Source: Aegilops tauschii subsp. strangulata (lineage: Eukaryota; Streptophyta; Magnoliopsida; Poales; Poaceae). Taken from it: a DNA stretch of 64,000 bases. The DNA is taken from assembly GCF_002575655.3 (NCBI RefSeq), contig NC_053039.3, positions 376,875,633 to 376,939,632 on the forward strand, in the 5' to 3' direction. The notes under the pieces are model-generated. The model was not told where the DNA came from, did no database searches, and worked only from the letters and a program-made list of their open reading frames with translations. Of this stretch, positions 58,501 to 64,000 are shown in pieces (the stretch's first letter is position 1; every line of letters starts with the position of its first letter). A program made the translations under genes and the position numbers.

Positions 58501-59100
58501 TGGCGCATCACTCACTGGATCCAGATGGGCAACATTCCGCTTTAAAATTAAAGAGTACAGTTTTTGCCTGTTATCAAAAAATTATATATACATAATTGTT
58601 GCACCATCACAAGATTTCCATGATATACATGGGCATAACTTTCTTTACTGTGAATTAATCGACATCATGCTGACAGGAGGAAAGGCAGGCTGTCATTTCT
58701 ACAGGTTGAGATTTTATGTTTTATGGAATGGCAATGCTAAATTCTACAGTGGTACTTTGTCGAATGTTTACAAATACCACGAAGCTAGAGATCTATTGTG
58801 AAAGCTTTCTTTCTTTTGTTTGTTATAACTTTTTAGTGCAAAAAAACATGACTTTTCCATTGCGAAACAAATATGTAAGATTTATTAATTTTCCTAACTG
58901 AATTGTTCCTGACAATTACATATAAGAGTACATATAATTGAGTTGTGCTGACTTGCTTTTTCTAAACCGATAAGGTGGAGCCGGAGTTACATATGAGAGT
59001 AGAGATAATTAAGTTGTGCTCCTGACTTGATTAACAAAAGCTGCAGAAGAAAGGGACCAAATACCAGAAAGCTGAAAATTCAAAGAAAGGTGGAAGTAGG
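55516..59100. other. Unannotated AT-rich DNA with short direct repeats
   Basis: No gene recognised. Direct repeats: about 56 bp at 55818-55874 and 55903-55960 (TTTTGCCCTTTTCTTCC); GTCCAAGTTCTGATCATGCT at 57379 and 57459; ATGTTATTTTCGAGT at about 58233 and 58346; and a 35-40 bp unit at 58917 and 58987. The longest frames are under 65 codons and show no motif. Confidence 0.45.
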
Positions 59101-59104
59101 GAGC

Positions 59105-59481
59105 TACACAACCACCGGCTGCAAGGAATCATACAGATACAACCCCGCTCGTCCCCTGCGCGTCGCTTCTGGCGCACGGGAGAAACCCTACCGCGCCGCC
59201 AGCCGCCCCTCCCCGCTCCTCCCCCGCTTCGCCGCCGCCGGAGGGGACACCGGCGAAGCCCGCGTGGTCCCCAGGGAAGGTGGCGGCGGGGCGTCCTCCC
59301 TGTTCTCGCGCAGATCTCGCGGCGGCCGGTGGCGCGCGGCGGAGTTCCGCCGATGGCTGGCGCCTGCTGCCCGTGGGGCGGCGTCCCTCACGGCGGCGGG
59401 GCTGCCGTGAACGGTGCTTGGTGGTGGCCATGTGGTGGCGCGCGGGTGGGCCTGCGTCCTCGTTGTGGCAGCACGTGCCGT
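59105..59481 (+). other. GC-rich repeat-like sequence, left part
   Basis: Strongly GC-rich sequence rich in GCCGCC/GGCGGC that continues at 60462-61080 after an hAT-type element. It resembles GC-rich leaders of grass genes or retroelements (inference). Frames such as 59027-59410 show only low-complexity Ala/Arg/Gly. Not identified. Confidence 0.4.
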
Positions 59482-60461
59482 CAGGGGCGGAGACAGGGGG
59501 GCGAGCAAGGGCTAGACCACCACCACCCCCCCCCCCCCCCCCCCCCCACATCCATCGGCCCCCCTCAACAATACGTACAGGTTTTAGTGCTGATTTGATG
59601 CCTAATTAGCCTTAGTTTTAGGGAAATTCGGCCTTAATACATGGCCACATGCAAACACGCCGCACGGACGTGATGGAATGGGCCAAGCCCAGACCTATTA
59701 GCCCATAGGTCTTCGATTTAGTTCTGCACGTACGTATTTGCCGTTCGCTTCCTGTTCGCTTTGGCCTTTGGAAGTCCATCCTCGATCTTCTCCGCCGCCA
59801 TCTACGCTAGCCGCTAGGTTTTCTTCGAGTATCAGACATGGCGAGCCTCCACGCCGGTGATTGTCTTACCGGTAAACTGCGGTTGCTGCATGCCGGCACA
59901 AGACTATTTCCAGCCGATCCAATTGGTGAAGGTCCCCGCCTGTCGGAATCTCCAATCTCGACGGTTCAAGAGCGACAGCATGACTCTAATCTAGCCTGAC
60001 TCCCAAGGTATACTACAATACAGTAAATTTGCAGGTAGTTATACAAGCCATCTGTTGAAATTGCCTTTTCGATCAATTGCGGACTATATAATTGAGGGTC
60101 TCATAGTTGAGTCACTAGACTAGAATTGCATAAAGCACGGAGGAAGATACCACCAAATTATTCAACTCGTTCGTTTTACCCTCCAATTATACCACTGAAA
60201 ATGCAAATCTATTGTATATACATCGAGGAAATAACTACAAACATTGTTTAGATTTTTGGCAACTTGTTCGATGGACCTTGTCGACATAGATCTCTGTCAA
60301 AATTAGTACATAAATATACTATTTTCAATTGCGAAACATATATTCACCGCACTTTAACATCGATGCTATATTAAGAATAAACATCTTTTTAGGTTACATC
60401 TCTTATACGGTCTTCATCTTTTCTTCGCCCCCCCTATACCCAATTCCTGGCTCCGCCCCTG
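59482..60461. mobile_element. hAT-type non-autonomous element
   Basis: 980 bp with inverted ends CAGGGGCGGAG(A/C)CAGG. Flanks CGTGCCGT (59474-59481) and CTTGTCGT (60462-60469) agree at 6 of 8 positions, an aged 8-bp target duplication. It includes a 22-bp poly-C tract at 59526-59547. No transposase seen. Confidence 0.65.
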
Positions 60462-61080
60462 CTTGTCGTTGCCCTCGGTCATGAGGCGTGGTCCGGGACG
60501 GGCCGAGCACCGGTGGTGCTGGCCAGGACGCACGCTGGCAGCGCCCTACTTCATCTCGCGTCGTCTCGCTGGCCAATGGTGGTGGTCATCTTCTACGTTA
60601 GAGATGGCCGGCCAGAGGCTTGGTGATCGGATCTCGGGATCCATCATCTAGTCCCGGCTGCGAGTTGGGGAAACATGGTTGCCGGTGAAAACCGAGCCGT
60701 TGGCAGGCGATGGCGGCGTTCTACACCGTTACCTTGATGGAGGCATCGTCATGTAACTACTGTCGACCCACTCGTGCTGCTCTGGGGGAAACCCTAGAAT
60801 CTGGTGTTCCAGATCGGACGATGGCGGCACTGTGGTGTCGTTTCTCTCTTGCGAGCATCGTTTGTGGAGCAGCGCTGGAAGTCAGAGGCAGGAGGTGGAG
60901 CGGCTTCGTCTTGCACGGAGCTTCGGTGGAGATGTCAAGTCATGCTTGATCGACAGGTGCTACGCTTTGTCATGCCTGGTTGGCAGGTGCTACGCACGAC
61001 AGATTCTCCAAAGACTTCAAGTTGTGTCGACTGGTGGTACTTGGCAGCGAGCCCTGCTCCGGTGCTCCCCCTAACATAAT
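60462..61080 (+). other. GC-rich repeat-like sequence, right part
   Basis: Continuation of 59105-59481: GGCGATGGCGGCGTTCTACA, GGAGGCATCGTCATG, CTTCGGTGGAGATGTC and two copies of TGCCTGGTTGGCAGG-like text near 60975. No frame longer than about 90 codons and no motif. Possibly an old retroelement or processed-transcript leader. Confidence 0.35.
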
Positions 61081-61396
61081 TTCGGAGGGGTATTTTTGTC
61101 CCCGCGAGTTTGTTTTTTTCCTGGCCCGCCGCAGCCTAGATCCAAGCCCTGTCTACCCTGTATAACCCAGACCGTATACGTACAGTACCCTGGTCTGAAA
61201 AAAAACATCACACGACCCCGCGTCCACGTAAGACCTGCCGAATCCAATCATTCACGCGAGCAGCTCCATCAATCTCGCGAGCATTGACGCAGCTCCATAA
61301 GTCACGTAGTAGATCTCCAGCGGCGGCTATCTCGTCGCCGGCGATCTCGTCGGACAGCGGGCGCGACAACGTCGTGAATCTCCAACGAGCGCGCAC

Positions 61397-61858
61397 AGGT
61401 ACCGCATCCCGCGTCCCCCCTCTAGTCTCGCTCGCGGCAACATCGAACGAACTGCCGCCGCGCCAGTGGTAGTGGTTAACCTAGCGGGGCGGGTAACCTA
61501 GCTACCCCGCGGCGCATGCGATCGTGGATCTTGTTTCGGTAGTGCTGCTCCTCGTGACACGCAGCGTCGGTTGCCGTCGGCTGTGCGCACCACCAGTATC
61601 GTTATTTGATGTGGCGGCTAACATAGGTATCCGGCGGCAAAGATAATCACAGATCTAGCTAGGTTTTCAGATCGTGCAGTTCCTCCCGATTGAAAGTGAT
61701 CACGACGGGTGTCGTGGCCATCTTCCTTACTAAGTTTGGCAGATCTGAACGGCCTCGGTTGCGATTGTTTACATAACATCCGTGATCGTGTGCTATGTGT
61801 TGTATATTTCATCATTGATAATGTTTGCACATGTGATGATACATATTATTGGTTGTAG
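61397..61858 (+). other. Possible 5'-UTR intron of the FAR1-like locus
   Basis: GCGCACAG/GTACCG at 61396/61397 and GGTTGTAG/GA at 61858/61859 would splice a GC-rich leader (about 61300-61396) to the exon that carries the ATG at 61862. Inferred from splice signals only. Confidence 0.35.
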
Positions 61859-61861
61859 GAA

Positions 61862-64000
61862 ATGGCGGACGAGGAGTTAACTGATATCATGGTAGACATG
61901 GAGTTTGGAGAACTGATGAAAGAATGGATAGAAGATTGGTCAGATGATGAAAATTCAGATCGTGAAGATCGGTTAGAGAATGGGAACGAATGGGACGATC
62001 TTAATGTGAGTAGCATTGTCATGTTGTAATTTTTTGGTGGCATCCGACAACATTAAATCTTTGTGTTGAAAATTTATAGATCGATGAGCTTGATGATGAT
62101 CAGGAAAACAACTCGGAGCTCTCGAATGAAGATTACATTAGTCAGGTACGTAAGTGAAAAATGTTGTTGGCATGCAAATTGAATTTCTTCTGGAATATTA
62201 TATGATAAGTAATTATGTATTTGTGTTGTATTTTTCAGTTTATTTCCGAATGTCATAATGTGTACGACTATTACGGTGAATCCGACGTGGAGACAGGCCT
62301 TCACGACGAATCATTAGATGCACCTGATTCTGGGGAGTCCGAGTCATCGGTCATCATGAGTGAGGTATGTGTGTAATCAATGTTCTATGGAAGTAAGTAA
62401 TGTAATCCATAGAAAACTGTTTTCATGGCTGTGGTTTGATTGTGTAGGTGACACAAGATGATGGGGCAAAGAATGTCCAAGATACTGCCGGCGCAGATGA
62501 TAAGAGGGATATGTTCATGCAGATAATGGAAATGACCTTTACGTCTCACGATGCTGCGTATGATTTCTACAACAGCTATGCTAGAGATAATGGTTTCAGC
62601 ATTAGAAAGAATAAGGTCAGGTATAGCAAAACGGAGTCACGTCATATGCGTTATAGGCGGTTTGTTTGTCTGAGACAAGGGAAACGTGACAACAAGTTGC
62701 TAACCGAGGAAGGACACAGCCGTAGGCTCAGAGCCGAGACACGCTGCTTTTGCGAAGCGCACCTGACCGTCAAGCTTGACCAAAAGCATGGGGTTTGATA
62801 TGTTGAAAGTTTTGAGGACAAGCATAGCCATATGTTGGAGGACCGGACGAGGTACCTTTTCTTTGGTCCCACAGAAAAATCAAAGAGTACCAGAAGCATG
62901 AGATAATATCCATGGGAGCTGCAGGGATTAGAATTCATGACATGATGGATTGCTTCATCAGCAAACATGTATGGTACGGCGGTGTTAGTTTTACCAGGCA
63001 TGAAATATACAACCTTTGCGCCAAGGAGAAGAGGAAGCTGCTTTCAAAAGGTGATGCTGCCACAGCCATAGGCATCATGGCTAGTAGGAAACAGAGGGAT
63101 CCTAGCTTCTTTTTCGAGTACAAGCTAGATAAGGAAGGACATTTGAATAGGATGTTCTGGTGCGACTCCCAGTCTCGTCATGACTATGAGGACTTCGGCG
63201 ACGTGCTTGTGTTTGACAGCACGTACAAGATGAAACGCTATGGTATGCCATTCATACCTTTTGTTGGTCTTAACAATCACCGAAAGACCACTGTTTTTGG
63301 TTGTACCATAGTTTCGGACGAGACCGAGGAGACATACGTGTGGCTTCTGCAGACTTTTTTGAGGTCCATGTGTCAAAAGATGCCTAAGAGTGTTATCACA
63401 GACGCCGACGCTGCGATGATCAAGGCAATTCGCAAAGTCTTGCCAGACGTGTGGCACCGTATATGTACGTGGCACATAGAGAAAAATATGAAGATTCACC
63501 TCAGTCACAAGTCCTTCAAGGAGTTCCGAACTCTTCTGTACTACAACACGTCCTCGGCCACGTTTGAGGAGAGATGGCACGCATTTTCCAAAATATGGCA
63601 GTCGGAAAAAACTGTAACATGGTTGAGGCGGATGTATAAGAAGAGGAGACTGTGGGCCGCGGCTTATCTAACAGAGGGGTTTTGGCTTGGCATGAAAAGC
63701 AACCAGCGGAGTGAAAGCATGAACTCATGCCTTCACCTCCACCTAGATGGTGAAATGACCCTGGTGGATATGATTTGCACTATGAGAACGTCGTTGCGCG
63801 TATCCGTGAAAACAAGGCGCGAGATGACTGTACGGCCTCACAGAGTTTACCGGTGCCAGTTACTAGCTCGAGGGAACTTGAGATAGCTGCTTCTCACGTC
63901 TTCACTCCAGCAAACTTCTATATGTTGCAAGATGATCTTAGAAAAACTGACGGCATGGAGATTGTAGAAATTAAGCTGGGAGACGGATCACAGCAGTACA
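61862..64000 (+). pseudogene. FAR1/FHY3-like (FAR1-related) gene, broken, 3' part outside the window
   Basis: Exons 61862-62005, 62080-62145, 62239-62364 and 62448 onward have clean GT/AG borders and phase 0. The N-terminus is acidic (MADEELTDIMVDMEFGELMK). A FAR1-type DNA-binding domain follows (62540-62795: FTSHDAAYDFYNSYARDNGF, YRRFVCLRQG, RCFCEAHLTVK). Next is a MULE-type transposase domain (about 63195-63500) with VLVFDSTYKM, SVITDADAAMIKA and the CTWH motif. Lesions: TGA at 62796-62798 where Trp is usual, a 1-bp loss near 62840 and another near 63771; the frame then stays open to the edge. Members of this family are transposase-derived plant regulators or MULE transposases; the locus is most likely a young pseudogene. 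Confidence 0.8.

Noticed and set aside
59027..59609. Ala/Arg/Gly/Pro-rich frames on both strands
   Set aside because: Produced by GCC/GGC-rich DNA and a poly-C tract; no motif and the frames cross an hAT-type insertion border.

Overview
The window looks like Triticeae chromosomal DNA (wheat, Aegilops, rye or barley type). Almost all of it is transposable element, and the families are characteristic of that group: Ty3/gypsy elements with Fatima-like LTRs, pol-less LTR elements with TGATACGTCTCC termini, an L1-type LINE, CACTA, PIF/Harbinger, hAT, Stowaway and Helitron elements. Family names are from memory, so only the superfamily calls are firm. No intact ordinary host gene is visible. The only gene-like locus with a clear exon structure is a FAR1-related pseudogene at the right edge.

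Region 1 (1-42.6 kb) is one deeply nested retrotransposon pile that can be dissected from LTR ends and 5-bp target duplications. An old L1-type LINE on the minus strand (3' part 5581-6483, 5' part 40174 to about 42600) hosts two insertions. At its left end sits gypsy element C (minus), which was hit by element B (plus), which was hit by element A (minus). In its middle sits gypsy element D (plus, 6484-40168). D carries gag, protease, reverse transcriptase, two RNase H regions and integrase, all damaged. Element E (minus, 11040-34944, duplication GTCGG) is inserted inside the D integrase. E has two insertions of its own: F (11217-18272, duplication TTGAT) in its 3' LTR, and G (20571-28200, duplication GACAG) in an exon of its antisense gene. 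A to E share one LTR family of about 470-483 bp. D has pol, whereas E (and probably A and C) has a different, longer gag and no pol. B, D and E carry a multi-exon antisense gene with a plant Transposase_28-like domain next to the 3' LTR. F and G are pol-less, tRNA-Asp-primed elements sharing an ORF of unknown function.

Region 2 (42.6-55.1 kb) is a mosaic of DNA transposons: a Harbinger-type MITE, a Helitron-like element, a second Harbinger-type element, an hAT-type MITE, two short CACTA elements with exact 3-bp duplications, two Stowaway-like MITEs, a Harbinger with a decayed transposase gene and another small MITE. The two CACTA elements both carry a piece resembling the 5S rRNA internal promoter.

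Region 3 (55.1-64 kb) is AT-rich unannotated DNA with short duplications, then a GC-rich repeat-like stretch split by an hAT-type element, then the FAR1/FHY3-like pseudogene (plus strand). That locus keeps its exon structure but has one nonsense codon and at least two 1-bp frame changes in the visible part.
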